Translations under genes and position numbers: made by a program | Assembly: GCA_017305665.1 (NCBI GenBank) | Contig: JAFKKH010000027.1 | Location: forward strand, 34,527-98,526 | DNA: 64,000 bases | Direction: 5' to 3' | From: Hyphomicrobiales bacterium | GTDB taxonomy: Bacteria > Pseudomonadota > Alphaproteobacteria > Rhizobiales > Xanthobacteraceae | Part shown: positions 18,488-29,100 of the stretch, piece by piece | Position numbering within the stretch: position 1 is the stretch's first letter | How the letters are laid out: each line of letters begins with the position of its first letter | Notes under the pieces: model-generated | The model's database searches: none | What the model was told of the DNA's origin: nothing | What the model saw: the letters and a program-made list of their open reading frames with translations, nothing else

Positions 18488-18874
18488 CTAGTCTGCGTCG
18501 ATCTTTGTGATCGTCTTCGTGCCGTCGGTGTCTGCGACGGAGAACTTGACCTTGTCGCCGGCATGCACGTGCTCGATCAGGTCGCTTTTGATCTTGAAAT
18601 GCTCGGCTGCGGCCTGTTCCGCAGCGGCTTTCTCGGTAGCGGCCTTCTCGGCAGCAGCCTTTGCCGCAGCATCGGTCGCATTCGCGCTTTTTGCGCTGTC
18701 CTTGGTCGGTTCGATGACGACAGTTCCGTTCAACCGGTTGACGACAGTCACCACACCGGTCTGCATTCCCGGGGGCAACGGCGTCTGCTTGATCGGCTGA
18801 CTTCCCTGGGCCAGCGCGGCCGAACCGATGACGGCCAGAATGGAGCCTGTCATGATTGTCTTCATCAGCATCAT
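18488..18874 (-). CDS. small exported protein with CusF-like domain
   Basis: This 128-residue protein starts MMLMKTIMTGSILAVIGSAALAQGS, a clear Sec signal; the ribosome site GAGAGGG supports ATG 18874 over a longer frame. Residues about 38-55 (GVVTVVNRLNGTVVIEP) and 92-128 (FKIKSDLIEHVHAGDKVKFSVADTDGTKTITKID) match the strand pattern of periplasmic CusF-type metal-binding proteins. Between them lies a low-complexity Ala/Glu/Lys stretch. The Trp and Met copper ligands of CusF are missing at the expected place (FKIKSDLIEHV), so copper binding is doubtful, though His104 and His106 are nearby. It stands alone, convergent with the short-chain dehydrogenase and divergent from glpK. Confidence 0.7.
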   Translation of the reverse strand: MMLMKTIMTGSILAVIGSAALAQGSQPIKQTPLPPGMQTGVVTVVNRLNGTVVIEPTKDSAKSANATDAAAKAAAEKAATEKAAAEQAAAEHFKIKSDLIEHVHAGDKVKFSVADTDGTKTITKIDAD

Positions 18875-19022
18875 TGAAACCCTCTCGATCGTTCGGCGAT
18901 AGCCCGGAATAAGCGTGGATCGGTCGAACGGTTCCAATCCTTATTGACCTTGTGAGCGCAATCCGCTTGCCTTGAAATAGCCGTTTCGGTGCATCGCATC
19001 ACATCTCCGGGAAGAAAACCTC

Positions 19023-20534
19023 ATGGCCCCTCACGTTCTTGCCATCGATCAGGGCACCACATCCTCACGTGCGATCGTGTTTCGCGCCGATATCTCCATC
19101 GCCGCGGTCGCGCAGCAGGAATTCCCGCAGCACTTTCCCGCGTCGGGCTGGGTCGAGCACGAGCCCGAGGACATCTGGATATCGACGGTCGCGACCTGCC
19201 GCGACGCGATCAAGAAGGCCGGCATCGCGCCCAAGGACATCGCGGCCATCGGCATCACCAACCAGCGCGAGACCACGGTGGTATGGGATCGTGCCACCGG
19301 GCAGGCCGTGCATCGCGCCATCGTCTGGCAAGACCGCCGCACCGCCGATATCTGCGCGCGGCTGAAGGCGGAAGGTCACGAGTCTGCGATCTCTGCGAAA
19401 ACCGGACTGATCATCGATCCCTATTTTTCAGGCACCAAGGTCGCCTGGATTCTCGATCACGTTCCAGGTGCCCGGGCCCGCGCTGAACGCGGCGAGTTGA
19501 TGTTCGGCACGGTGGATTGCTATCTGCTGTGGCGGCTGACCGGCGGCAAGGTGCATGTGACCGACGCCACCAATGCCTCGCGTACGCTGTTGTTCAATAT
19601 CCACGCCGGCCAGTGGGACGATGATCTCCTGAAGATCCTGCGCGTGCCGCGCGCGATGCTGCCGGAGGTGAGGGATTCGTCGGCGCATTTCGGCGACAGC
19701 GTGGCCGATCTGTTCGGTGCGCCGATTGCAATCAGAGGCATCGCCGGCGACCAGCAGGCCGCGGTGGTGGGGCAGGCGTGCTTTGCGCCGGGCATGATCA
19801 AGTCCACTTACGGCACCGGCTGCTTCGCGCTGCTCAATACCGGCACGACGCCGGTCGTCTCAAAGAACAAGCTGCTCACGACGATCGCCTATCAGTTGAA
19901 CGGAAAGCGTACCTATGCGCTGGAGGGTTCGATCTTCGTCGCAGGCAGCGCTGTGCAATGGTTGCGCGACGGGCTCGGCCTGATCAAGCAGGCGTCGGAA
20001 ACGGGTCCGCTTGCCGACAAGTCCGATTCGACGCAGGCGGTCTATCTGGTGCCGGCCTTCGTCGGCATGGGCGCGCCGTACTGGAATCCGAACGTGCGCG
20101 GCGCGCTGTTCGGGCTGACGCGCAACACTGGCCCGGCGGAGCTCGCGCACGCCACGCTGGAAAGTGTCTGCTACCAGACCTTCGATCTGTGGGCGGCGAT
20201 GCGTGCCGACTGGTCGGAGGCCGAGGCGGCGCACACCGTGCTGCGTGTCGATGGCGGTATGACGGCGTCCGACTGGACCATGCAGCGCCTCGCCGACCTG
20301 CTCGATGCGCCGGTCGATCGGCCCGTCATCCAGGAAACCACGGCACTGGGCGCTGCGTACCTGGCGGGCCTTTCCGCCGGCGTGTTTCCGGAGCCGTCGA
20401 AGTTTGCCGACAACTGGCGGCTCGAGCGCCGCTTCAAGCCGAACATGAGCGCCGCCACAAGGACACGTAAATTGAAGGGCTGGGCGGCCGCGGTACGTGG
20501 CGTGCTGGCGAGCGACGAGGGTGCTCAGCCTTGA
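19023..20534 (+). CDS. glpK: glycerol kinase
   Basis: This 503-residue FGGY-family kinase phosphorylates glycerol to sn-glycerol 3-phosphate in the cytoplasm. It starts with [14 protein letters not shown], which binds phosphate. [17 protein letters not shown] near residue 77 carries the glycerol-contacting Arg-Glu pair, [13 protein letters not shown] is near 180, and [13 protein letters not shown] and [14 protein letters not shown] lie near 242-272. [18 protein letters not shown] precedes the C-terminal ATP-binding part. Length and motif order are standard for GlpK. Neither glpD nor glpF is beside it. The next gene, a methyltransferase, starts about 30 bases downstream and is probably co-transcribed. 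Confidence 0.95.
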   Translation: MAPHVLAIDQGTTSSRAIVFRADISIAAVAQQEFPQHFPASGWVEHEPEDIWISTVATCRDAIKKAGIAPKDIAAIGITNQRETTVVWDRATGQAVHRAIVWQDRRTADICARLKAEGHESAISAKTGLIIDPYFSGTKVAWILDHVPGARARAERGELMFGTVDCYLLWRLTGGKVHVTDATNASRTLLFNIHAGQWDDDLLKILRVPRAMLPEVRDSSAHFGDSVADLFGAPIAIRGIAGDQQAAVVGQACFAPGMIKSTYGTGCFALLNTGTTPVVSKNKLLTTIAYQLNGKRTYALEGSIFVAGSAVQWLRDGLGLIKQASETGPLADKSDSTQAVYLVPAFVGMGAPYWNPNVRGALFGLTRNTGPAELAHATLESVCYQTFDLWAAMRADWSEAEAAHTVLRVDGGMTASDWTMQRLADLLDAPVDRPVIQETTALGAAYLAGLSAGVFPEPSKFADNWRLERRFKPNMSAATRTRKLKGWAAAVRGVLASDEGAQP

Positions 20535-20567
20535 AGCGTGCCTCGTCCTCCCATTATGGAGATAAAC

Positions 20568-21308
20568 GTGGCACAAAACATCTACGACAATCCGGATTTC
20601 TTCGCGGGCTACAGCCAGTTGTCTCGTCAGGTGCATGGGCTGGATGGTGCGCCCGAATGGCCTGCAATTCGGGCCGTGCTGCCCGCGCTGGCCGGCAAGC
20701 GGGCCGCTGATCTGGGCTGCGGGTTCGGCTGGGCTTCACGCTGGATGCGCGAGCAGGGCGCGACCTCGGTGCTTGGCCTCGATCTGTCGCAGAACATGAT
20801 CGCGCGCGCCAACGCCGATACCTCGGACCCGGCCATCGAATATCGGATCGCGGATCTCGAAACGCTGGAACTCTCCGCGGCGGCTTACGACCTCGTCTAT
20901 AGCGCGCTGGCCTTTCATTACGTCGAGGATTTCCAGCGTCTCGCGTGCATGATCTACAGGGCGCTGGGTTCCGGCGGAGATCTGGTCTTCACGATCGAGC
21001 ATCCGATCTTCATGGCTGCGGCGCACCCGCATTGGATTGTCGATGAAGACGGCCGCAAGACCTGGCCGGTCAATGGCTATTCGGTTGAAGGCGAGCGCCG
21101 CACAGATTGGTTCGCCAGGGGTGTGCTGAAATATCACCGGACGCTCGGCACGACGCTCAACACGCTGATCGGTGCAGGCTTCGAATTGCGCCGGGTGGAG
21201 GAGTTCGCTCCGACGCGCGAACAGATCGAGCAGTTGCCCGAACTGGCCGAAGAACTGGAGCGGCCGATGATGCTCCTGGTCTCGGCGCGAAAGACGGAAA
21301 CGCGTTAG
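20568..21308 (+). CDS. SAM-dependent class I methyltransferase
   Basis: This 246-residue protein, with GTG start at 20568 (AQNIYDNPDFFAGYSQLSR), has GGAG 8 bases upstream; earlier in-frame starts at 20538 and 20556 have poorer ribosome sites. The SAM-binding glycine loop AADLGCGFGWASRWM is near residue 46, followed by VLGLDLSQNMI and motif IV DLVYSALAFHYVEDF. The C-terminal part carries TIEHPIFMAA and WFARGVLKYHRTLGTTLNTL, typical of Methyltransf_11/25-type small-molecule enzymes. The substrate cannot be told from sequence. It follows glpK by 33 bases, but no functional tie is evident. Confidence 0.85.
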   Translation: MAQNIYDNPDFFAGYSQLSRQVHGLDGAPEWPAIRAVLPALAGKRAADLGCGFGWASRWMREQGATSVLGLDLSQNMIARANADTSDPAIEYRIADLETLELSAAAYDLVYSALAFHYVEDFQRLACMIYRALGSGGDLVFTIEHPIFMAAAHPHWIVDEDGRKTWPVNGYSVEGERRTDWFARGVLKYHRTLGTTLNTLIGAGFELRRVEEFAPTREQIEQLPELAEELERPMMLLVSARKTETR

Positions 21309-21813
21309 GAGCCGCACTGTCCACGTCACAGGGGCGAGGCGTTCAAATGCGATCGCGAAAGCGTTACTCATTTCAGGTCGCCATCGCACGGGCGAGGTGC
21401 GCGCGTTGCGCAATGTCGCAGCGCAACACACATCGAGATTGCTATCCGCGTGCGGGTTGACGCGGGCACAGATCAAATCTCTGCGAATGGGAAAGTGAGC
21501 CAAGCCTGGCCGGCTCCGAAACCCGGATAAGGCGGGGCGTGCACGCAGCGCCATATACCAATGGGTCAAAATGATTGACTGATTTAGCCGAAATGCCAAG
21601 TTGCCTGCTGTGTTGCCATTTGCTTTCCTTGCACCTGCGGAAATGCCTGGCCGGATCGTTTTGAGATTCAAGCAGATGCCAGCGCGATGACGTTCTCGCG
21701 CGCAAGAAGGCAGCCGCCAAACAACAAAAAAATTCAGTCGGTGGATGAGGCCATCCGCTCTTACGGATTCACTTCGTCCAACTGCGATCAAAAACAGTGG
21801 AGGAGGACCCAAG
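21309..21813. other. 505-base intergenic region upstream of the sugar ABC operon
   Basis: No convincing gene is present on either strand. The one structured site I see is GTCAAAATGATTGAC (21565-21579), an inverted repeat listed separately. The last 100 bases contain an A-run (CAAACAACAAAAAAATTC) followed by the ribosome site GGAGGAGG of the binding protein. The operon promoter presumably lies here. Confidence 0.5.
21565..21579. promoter_or_regulatory. candidate operator, GTCAA-N5-TTGAC
   Basis: There are perfect 5-base inverted arms, GTCAA and TTGAC, separated by AATGA, about 235 bases upstream of the binding-protein start. Dyads of this size are bound by many dimeric repressors. No regulator gene is adjacent, so the identity of the protein is open. 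Confidence 0.3.
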
Positions 21814-23160
21814 ATGAGCATGAGCAAACTTCCGCGCGTCACGCGGCGTCGTTTCCTGAAGGAGACGGGCCTCACCCTTGCGGCCGCTGGCGCCGCACCG
21901 GTGCTCTCGGCGCCGTTCGTTTCGACAGCGATGGCCGACACCAAAACACTATCGATTGTGCAGTGGAGCCACTTCGTTCCGGCCTACGACAAGTGGTTCG
22001 ATAATTTCGCCAAGGAGTGGGGCGTCAAGAACAAGATCGCGGTGACGGTCGACCACATCCCTGTGGGCAACGTCCCGGCGCGCGCGGCCGCCGAAGTGTC
22101 GGCGCAATCGGGACACGACATCTTCGGATGGAACGGCTCGGGTGGCGCACACCTCTACAGAAAATTCCTGGTCGATGTGACGCAACTCGTGCAAGAGACC
22201 GAGAAGAAGTACGGCAAGGTCAGCACGATCGGCCAGCAGATCGGTTTCAACCAGGAGGACAAGACCTGGTCGGCATTCCCCGATTTCTACATCAATTTCC
22301 CGCCCTTGTATCGGAAGAGCATGTGGGACGAGATCGGCATGAAGCCCGATACCTGGGACAACGTGCGGATCGGCGGTGCCAAGCTCAAGGCGAAGGGTCA
22401 CCCGGTCGGCATCTCGCTCGGCCACAGCAACGACCCGAACACGACCTGGCGCGGGATCCTGTGGGCCTTCGGCGGTGCAGTCCAGGACGAGAGCGGCAAG
22501 AAGGTCGTGCTCAACAGCAAAGAGACTATTGAAACCGTAAAATTTGCCGCTGCGCTCTACAAGGAAGCCATGACGTCGGAAGTGCTGTCATGGGACGACT
22601 CCAGCAACAATCGCTATCTGGTGTCCGGCGTCGCGTCGATGATCGTCAATCCGATTTCGGCTTACCGTACGTTCCAGAAAGCCAACAAAGCAGGTGCGGA
22701 TGACACTTACATCTTAGCCCCGCCAAAAGGGCCGGTCCGCCAGATCATGGGCGGCTCAGCCGAATATTACGGCGTTTGGAAGTTCGCCAAGAACAAGGAA
22801 GGCGCGATCGAGTTCCTCAAACACTACAGCGATCATTGGCCGGAAGCTTTCAAGGCAAGCGAGGGTTACAACAATCCGTGCTTCGCCAATCTGGTGCCGA
22901 AGCCAATGCCGATTCTGTCTGATGATCCGACCTCGACGCCGCACGACAAACTCGCGGTGCTACAGGACTCCGACAAGTGGTCGGCTGCGCCCGGTTATCC
23001 CGGGCCGTCCTGGCCGGCGGTCGACGAAGTGTTCAACGACTTCATCATTCCCGACATGATGGCCAAGGCGGCGACCGGCCAGATGTCCGCGGAGGACTCG
23101 GTGAAGTGGGCCACGCAGCAGTGCGAAGCCATCTACAGGAAGTGGCTGCAGCGCACCTGA
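21814..23160 (+). CDS. ABC transporter substrate-binding protein, extracellular family 1, Tat-exported
   Basis: This 448-residue protein starts at ATG 21814, 9 bases after GGAGGAGG. A twin-arginine signal TRRRFLKETGLTLAAAG near residue 8 leads to a cleavage region ...VSTAMA-DTK near 42. The mature part has the SBP_bac_1 fold, with WSHFVPAYDKWFDNFAKEWG, PFNG-like GWNGSGGAHLY and GGSAEYYGVWKFAKNKEGAI. It would deliver a sugar or polyol to the permeases at 24322-26101. Folded export by Tat is common among related proteins in Bradyrhizobium-type genomes. The ligand is unknown. glpK lies two genes upstream, so glycerol-derived ligands are possible, but nothing in the sequence proves it. Confidence 0.88.
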   Translation: MSMSKLPRVTRRRFLKETGLTLAAAGAAPVLSAPFVSTAMADTKTLSIVQWSHFVPAYDKWFDNFAKEWGVKNKIAVTVDHIPVGNVPARAAAEVSAQSGHDIFGWNGSGGAHLYRKFLVDVTQLVQETEKKYGKVSTIGQQIGFNQEDKTWSAFPDFYINFPPLYRKSMWDEIGMKPDTWDNVRIGGAKLKAKGHPVGISLGHSNDPNTTWRGILWAFGGAVQDESGKKVVLNSKETIETVKFAAALYKEAMTSEVLSWDDSSNNRYLVSGVASMIVNPISAYRTFQKANKAGADDTYILAPPKGPVRQIMGGSAEYYGVWKFAKNKEGAIEFLKHYSDHWPEAFKASEGYNNPCFANLVPKPMPILSDDPTSTPHDKLAVLQDSDKWSAAPGYPGPSWPAVDEVFNDFIIPDMMAKAATGQMSAEDSVKWATQQCEAIYRKWLQRT

Positions 23161-23281
23161 ACGCCGCGATCCGGGCCGTGCGCGATGCGCGGCCCGGCCT
23201 TGTCGATCATCGATAGAATGAGGGCGGCCCGCTGCAGCAAAACAGCGGCGGGAACATACATCTTCAATTCCGGGAGGTTCG

Positions 23282-24310
23282 ATGTCTGCGGTTATAGCAA
23301 GGGATATCGTCAAGAAGTTCGCCGAGGTCCCTGCCGTCAACGGTATTTCGCTCTCGATACCGGACGGTGAGTTCATGGTGCTGCTCGGCCCGTCGGGCTG
23401 CGGCAAAACAACGTTCCTGCGCATTATCTGCGGGCTTGAGCAGCAGACGAGCGGCGACCTGATGATCGGCGGCGCCATTGTCAATGAGTTGCCGCCCCGG
23501 GCACGTGGCGTGGCGATGATGTTTCAGAGCTACGGCCTCTACCCGCACTACACGGTGCGCAACAACATCGCCTTCCCGTTGAAGACGCAGCGCGTGCCGC
23601 GCGAGAAAATCAACAAACAGGTGGAGTGGGCGTCGCAGTTGCTCGGCATCGACCATCTGCTCGACCGCCGTCCGCGCCAATTGTCGGGCGGCGAGCGTCA
23701 GCGCGTTGCGCTCGCGCGCGCGCTGGTCCGCGAGCCGACGGCCTTGCTGCTCGACGAGCCGCTGTCGAATCTCGACGCCAAGTTGCGCACCATGGCGCGA
23801 CAGGAGATCAAGAATTTCCAGCAGCGGGTCGGATTGACCACGATCTACGTCACGCACGACCAGGTCGAGGCAATGGGCATGGGTGACCGCATTGCGGTGA
23901 TCGACCACGGCAACATCCGTCAGGTCGGAACCCCGACGGAAATCTACAACGATCCCGCCGATCTCTTCGTCGCCACCTTCGTGGGTTCGCCGCCGATGAA
24001 TATCGTCACTCACAGTGGCGGCGGTTATCTCGGGTTCCGTCCCGAGAATTTCCTGCCCAAGAACATGATCGAAGATGGCGCAGCGACCGAGTTCAAATTT
24101 CGCGTCGACCGATCCGAGTATCTTGGCGCCGAACGTATCGTCTACGGCGTGCTGGACGGTTTCGAATCGAAGCAGATCATCACGGCGAAACTGCCGCCGG
24201 CGCACGTCGACGAGAAAAACATTCGCCCCGGCGAGTGGCATACGTTTGCCGTGAAGAACAGCGAACTGCGACAGTTCGACAAGAACGGCAACCGGGCCAC
24301 ATCACACTGA
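23282..24310 (+). CDS. sugar-type ABC transporter ATPase (MalK/UgpC family)
   Basis: This 342-residue ATPase starts at ATG 23282 after GGGAGG. Walker A GPSGCGKTTFLR is near residue 37, the Q-loop MMFQSYGLYPHYTV near 80, signature LSGGERQRVALARAL near 136, Walker B ALLLDEPLSNLDAKLR near 155, and H-loop TIYVTHDQVEAM near 185. The C-terminal regulatory (TOBE-like) part, about residues 235-342, is present (GYLGFRPENFLP) with normal length. It energises the two permeases that follow. The gap from the binding-protein stop is 121 bases, longer than the others in this operon. Confidence 0.92.
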   Translation: MSAVIARDIVKKFAEVPAVNGISLSIPDGEFMVLLGPSGCGKTTFLRIICGLEQQTSGDLMIGGAIVNELPPRARGVAMMFQSYGLYPHYTVRNNIAFPLKTQRVPREKINKQVEWASQLLGIDHLLDRRPRQLSGGERQRVALARALVREPTALLLDEPLSNLDAKLRTMARQEIKNFQQRVGLTTIYVTHDQVEAMGMGDRIAVIDHGNIRQVGTPTEIYNDPADLFVATFVGSPPMNIVTHSGGGYLGFRPENFLPKNMIEDGAATEFKFRVDRSEYLGAERIVYGVLDGFESKQIITAKLPPAHVDEKNIRPGEWHTFAVKNSELRQFDKNGNRATSH

Positions 24311-24321
24311 GGGGACGACCG

Positions 24322-25251
24322 ATGGCTGTGATCGCTGAGCCCGTCGCAAAACCGGTTTCCCGCCTCAACTTCTTGCTGGATCGGCGAGATGTTTTCGAGG
24401 CGATCCTAGTTGCGCCGGCAGTCATCTACGTGCTGTTGCTGGTCGGGTTGCCGCTGCTGCTGGCAATCTACTACTCGCTCAGCGCCTATACGATCTACGA
24501 TCCGACCTGGAAGTTCGTCGGCCTGTCGAATTTCATCGACGTCGTGGAAAACCCGACGTTTCCGCAGACGCTGGCCAATACCTTCATCTTCACGTTTGGC
24601 TCGCAACTGCTCGGCCTTGTTATCGGAAAGTTCGGCGCCTTTCTGCTGCTGCGGCCCTTTCCCGGTCGAAAGATCGTCAGGGCGCTGATTGTCCTGCCCT
24701 TCGTGATCCCGGTCGCGCTCGCGACGATCGCCTGGCGATGGCTGTTCGATTCGCTTTACAGCGTCTTCAACTGGACCTTGATCGCGCTTCACATCATGGA
24801 TCGTGCCGACGTTCCGAACTGGCTCGGTACGCCGTGGCTGGCGATGCTGTGCGTGGTGATCATCAATGCTTGGCGCTTCTTTCCGTTCGCCATCGTGATC
24901 TTCCTTGCCGGCCTCACATCGGTTCCGCAGGACGTGATCGATGCCGCGACGGTTGACGGTGCCGGTTTCTGGCGCCGCAACTATCAGATCATCCTGCCGA
25001 TGATCTTGCCGATCGTGGCGATCGGCCTGATCTTCGGCATCGTGTTTACATTCACGGACCTGTCCATCGTCTTCCTGCTGACCATGGGAGGTCCGGTCAA
25101 CGCGACATCGGTTTTAGGCTTTGCCGGCTTCCAGACCGGCATCATCTCCGGCGATGTCTCGCATGGCGCGGCCATCTCGCTATTCATGCTGCCGGTGCTG
25201 CTGGTGGTTGTTGTCTTTATGCTGCGCTTCATCCGGCGCCGGGAGATCTGA
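24322..25251 (+). CDS. sugar-type ABC transporter permease (MalF/UgpA family)
   Basis: This 309-residue inner-membrane permease starts at ATG 24322 (MAVIAEPVAKPVSRLNF), with GGGG upstream and a 11-base gap after the ATPase. It has about six hydrophobic segments and the EAA loop VPQDVIDAATVDGAGFWRRNY near residue 200, with the conserved AATVDGAG core that docks to the ATPase. It pairs with the permease at 25253-26101. Confidence 0.92.
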   Translation: MAVIAEPVAKPVSRLNFLLDRRDVFEAILVAPAVIYVLLLVGLPLLLAIYYSLSAYTIYDPTWKFVGLSNFIDVVENPTFPQTLANTFIFTFGSQLLGLVIGKFGAFLLLRPFPGRKIVRALIVLPFVIPVALATIAWRWLFDSLYSVFNWTLIALHIMDRADVPNWLGTPWLAMLCVVIINAWRFFPFAIVIFLAGLTSVPQDVIDAATVDGAGFWRRNYQIILPMILPIVAIGLIFGIVFTFTDLSIVFLLTMGGPVNATSVLGFAGFQTGIISGDVSHGAAISLFMLPVLLVVVVFMLRFIRRREI

Positions 25252-25252
25252 C

Positions 25253-26101
25253 ATGCCGCGCACGCTCAGAAAGATCCTCGGCGAGACTTCGTTCTTCGTC
25301 GGAGTGGCGTTTTTCACCATCCTTGCCGCGTTTCCGTTCTATTGGATGCTGATTACGGCATTCAAGCAGAACAGCGATCTCTACAACGTCACGAACAACC
25401 CGTTCTTCTTTAACGAATGGCCGACGTTGGAGCATATCAAATACCTGTTTCGGGAAACGCTTTTCGCGCGCTGGCTCTGGAACTCCCTGGTCATCGGGGT
25501 TTGCGTCACGGCGATCACGATCGTGACGGCGGTCCCGGCCGGTTATGCCTTGGCGCGCATGAAGAGCAAGAAGGGCGAAGCGCTGGGCATTGCCGTATTC
25601 CTCACCTATCTGGTGCCGCCGACCCTGCTGTTCCTGCCGCTGTCACGGATCGTCGCGGTGCTCGGGCTGCAAAATTCGATGTGGTCGCTGGTGCTAGTCT
25701 ATCCGACCTTCACCATCCCGTTCTGCGCCTGGCTGCTGATGGGGTTCTTCAAGGCGCTGCCGGCCGAGATCGAGGAGGCAGCGATCGTCGACGGCTGCAG
25801 CCTGTTCGGTGCCTTCATCAAGATGGCGATTCCGCTGTCGGTGCCGGCGATCCTGACCGTGGTGATCTTCACGTTCACCCTCACATTGCAGGAATTCGTC
25901 TACGCGCTGACCTTCGTGTCATCGTCGGACCAGAAGCCGATCACCCTCGGCGTGACGACTGACCTGGTGCGCGGCGACGTGTTCTTCTGGGGCGAACTGA
26001 TGGCCGGGGCGCTGATCGCCGCCGTGCCGGTGGCGATCGCCTACAACCTGTTCCTCGATCGTTTCATTACCGGCATCACCGGCGGCGCGGTCAAGGGTTG
26101 A
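25253..26101 (+). CDS. sugar-type ABC transporter permease (MalG/UgpE family)
   Basis: This 282-residue permease starts at ATG 25253, one base after the stop of its partner; GGGAG upstream supports this start. Hydrophobic segments flank the EAA loop ALPAEIEEAAIVDGCSLFGAF near residue 165. The protein ends ...DRFITGITGGAVKG, the usual C-terminal glycine-rich tail of MalG-type permeases. It completes a binding protein-ATPase-permease-permease operon and is convergent with metH 23 bases away. No catabolic enzyme follows. Confidence 0.92.
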   Translation: MPRTLRKILGETSFFVGVAFFTILAAFPFYWMLITAFKQNSDLYNVTNNPFFFNEWPTLEHIKYLFRETLFARWLWNSLVIGVCVTAITIVTAVPAGYALARMKSKKGEALGIAVFLTYLVPPTLLFLPLSRIVAVLGLQNSMWSLVLVYPTFTIPFCAWLLMGFFKALPAEIEEAAIVDGCSLFGAFIKMAIPLSVPAILTVVIFTFTLTLQEFVYALTFVSSSDQKPITLGVTTDLVRGDVFFWGELMAGALIAAVPVAIAYNLFLDRFITGITGGAVKG

Positions 26102-26124
26102 TAAGCGCCGGCGGCGCGCGAGGA

Positions 26125-29100
26125 TCAACCTGCGCGCGCGGTGGATTTGCGATACTGCAGATGTATCGCGCACTGGCATCCCGGCGGATGATTGGTGATC
26201 TCGGCGGACGCGTCATTTGCGGCCATCGGCGTGGCCGTGCGTGCCGGTGTCGCGCTGCTCTGCGCGGGAGCCTGCCCCGGAATGTAGTTGAGGATCGGCG
26301 CCAGCCAGCGCTCCACCTCGGCGACACCCATGTTCTTGCGCGCGGCATAGTCCTCGACCTGATCGCGCTCGATCTTGCCGACGCCGAAATAGTAGCTGTC
26401 GGGGTGGCTGTAGTAGAGCCCGGATACCGAGGAGCCCGGCCACATCGCAAAGCTTTCGGTGAGTTCGACGCCGGTCGCGCGCGTCGCGTCGAGCAGCCTG
26501 AACAGCGTCGCCTTCTCGGTGTGATCGGGCTGCGCCGGATAGCCCGGAGCCGGGCGGATGCCCTGATAGTCCTCCTTGATGAGCTGCTCGCTGTTGAGCG
26601 ACTCGTCCGGCGCATAACCCCAGAATTCCTTACGCACGCGCTGATGCATCCGCTCGGCGAAAGCTTCGGCCAGGCGATCGGCCAGCGCCTTCACCAGGAT
26701 GGACGAGTAGTCGTCATTGGCGTTCTTGAAGCGCGCCGCGATCTCGTCCTCGCCGAGCCCGGCGGTGACGGCAAATCCGCCAATGTAGTCGGCGATGCCG
26801 GTGTCCTTCGGAGCGATGAAGTCCGACAGCGCGGCATTATGGCGGCCCTCACGCTTCTCGAGCTGCTGGCGCAGCGTGTGATAGGTTGCGATCGGAGTTG
26901 TGCGGGTTTCGTCGCTGTAGACCACGACGTCGTCACCGACGGCGTTCGCGGGCCAGAAGCCGATGACGCCGCTGGCCTTGAACCACTTTTCCTTGACGAT
27001 GCGGTCCAGCATCTTGCGCGCGTCGTCGTAGAGCGAGCGGGCAGTCTCGCCCACCACCTTGTCGTCGAGAATGGCCGGGAAGCGGCCGGTTAATTCCCAG
27101 ACCTGGAAGAACGGCGTCCAGTCGATGATCTCGACCAGTTCCTCCAGGGGATAATTCGTGAAGGTCTTGGTGCCGAGGAACGTCGGTGTGGTCGGACGGT
27201 AGCTGCTCCAATCGACCGGCACGGCATTGGCGCGCGCAGCGGCCAGCGTGATGCGCTTCTTGTCCTGTTGCGCGCGGAAATGCGCCGCAGAAATCCTGGC
27301 ATATTCGGTGCGAACTTCAGAAGCGTAGGTGTCGCGCCGCTCCGGTGACAACAGTGACGCGACGACGCCGACCGCGCGGCTGGCGTCGTTGACATGGACG
27401 ACGGGGCCGCTCTGGTAGTTCGGATCGATCTTCACTGCCGTGTGCACGCGGCTGGTGGTGGCGCCGCCGATCAGCAGCGGCAACTTCAGGCCCTGCCGCT
27501 CCAGCTCGGCCGCGAAGTAACCCATCTCGTCGAGCGACGGTGTAATCAGGCCGGAGAGGCCGACAATATCCGCCTTTTCCGCTTTCGCGGTCTCGATGAT
27601 CTTTGCAGCGGGCACCATAACGCCGAGGTCGATCACCTCGTAGTTGTTGCACTGGAGCACGATGCCGACGATGTTCTTGCCGATGTCGTGGACATCGCCC
27701 TTGACGGTGGCCATCACGATCTTGCCGGCCGACTGCCGTTGCCCCGCGTTCGTGCCGGCGGCCTGATTGCGCTTCTTCTCTTCCTCCATGAACGGCATCA
27801 GATAGGCGACCGCCTGCTTCATCACCCGTGCCGACTTCACCACCTGCGGCAGGAACATCTTTCCGTCGCCGAACAGATCGCCGACGATGTTCATGCCGGC
27901 CATCAGCGGGCCTTCGATGACGCTGAGCGGCCGGTCGACGGTCTGCCGGGCGGCTTCGGTGTCTTCCTCGATGTATTCGGTGATGCCGTTGACCAGCGCA
28001 TGGGATAGCCGCTTCTCAACCGGCCATTCGCGCCAGGCAAGATCCTGTTCCTTGCTCTGCTTCTCCTGGCCGCGGAATTTTTCCGCGAGATTGAGCAGGC
28101 GTTCGGAGGCGCCGGGGTCGCGGTTGAGGACCACGTCCTCGCAAACCTGCCGCAACTCGGGATCGATGTCGTCATAGACGATCATCTGTCCGGCGTTGAC
28201 GATGCCCATATCCATGCCGGCCTTGATGGCATGATACAGGAACACCGAGTGCATCGCCTCACGCACCGGCTCGTTGCCGCGGAACGAGAACGACAGGTTG
28301 GAGACGCCGCCGGAGATATGCGCGTGCGGCAGGTTCTGGCGAATCCAGCGCGTCGCCTCGATGAAGTCGACGCCGTAGTTGTTGTGCTCTTCCAGACCGG
28401 TCGCGATCGCAAAGATGTTCGGATCGAAGATGATGTCTTCCGGCGGGAAATCCAGCTGGTTGACGAGAATGTCGTAGGCGCGCTTGCAGATCTGAGTCTT
28501 GCGTTCGAAGGTGTCGGCTTGGCCAGCCTCGTCGAACGCCATCACCACCACGGCCGCGCCGTGGCGTCGTGCGATGGTCGCTTCGTGGGTGAACTTCTCC
28601 TCGCCTTCCTTCAGCGAGATCGAATTGACCACCGGCTTGCCCTGGATGCACTTCAGCCCGGCCTCGATCACCGCGAACTTCGAGGAGTCCACCATGATGG
28701 GGACGCGTGCGATGTCCGGCTCGGATGCCACGAGATTCAGGAACGTCACGATGGCCTGTTCGGAATCCAGCAGGCCTTCGTCCATATTGACGTCGATGAT
28801 CTGCGCACCGTTCTCGACCTGATCGCGCGCGACCTGCAAGGCAGCGGCATAGTCGCCGGCCGTGATCAGCTTGCGGAAGCGCGCAGAGCCGGTGACGTTG
28901 GTGCGCTCGCCCACGTTGACGAACGGAATGTCGGAGGTCAGCGTGAACGGCTCGAGGCCGGAGAGCCGCAAGCGCGGTTTGATCTCGGGCACGACACGCG
29001 GCTTGTGCGGGGCGACGGCGGCAGCGATGGCCGCGATATGGTCCGGCGTGGTGCCGCAGCAGCCGCCGACGACGTTGACGAGTCCGCTGGCCGCGAATTC

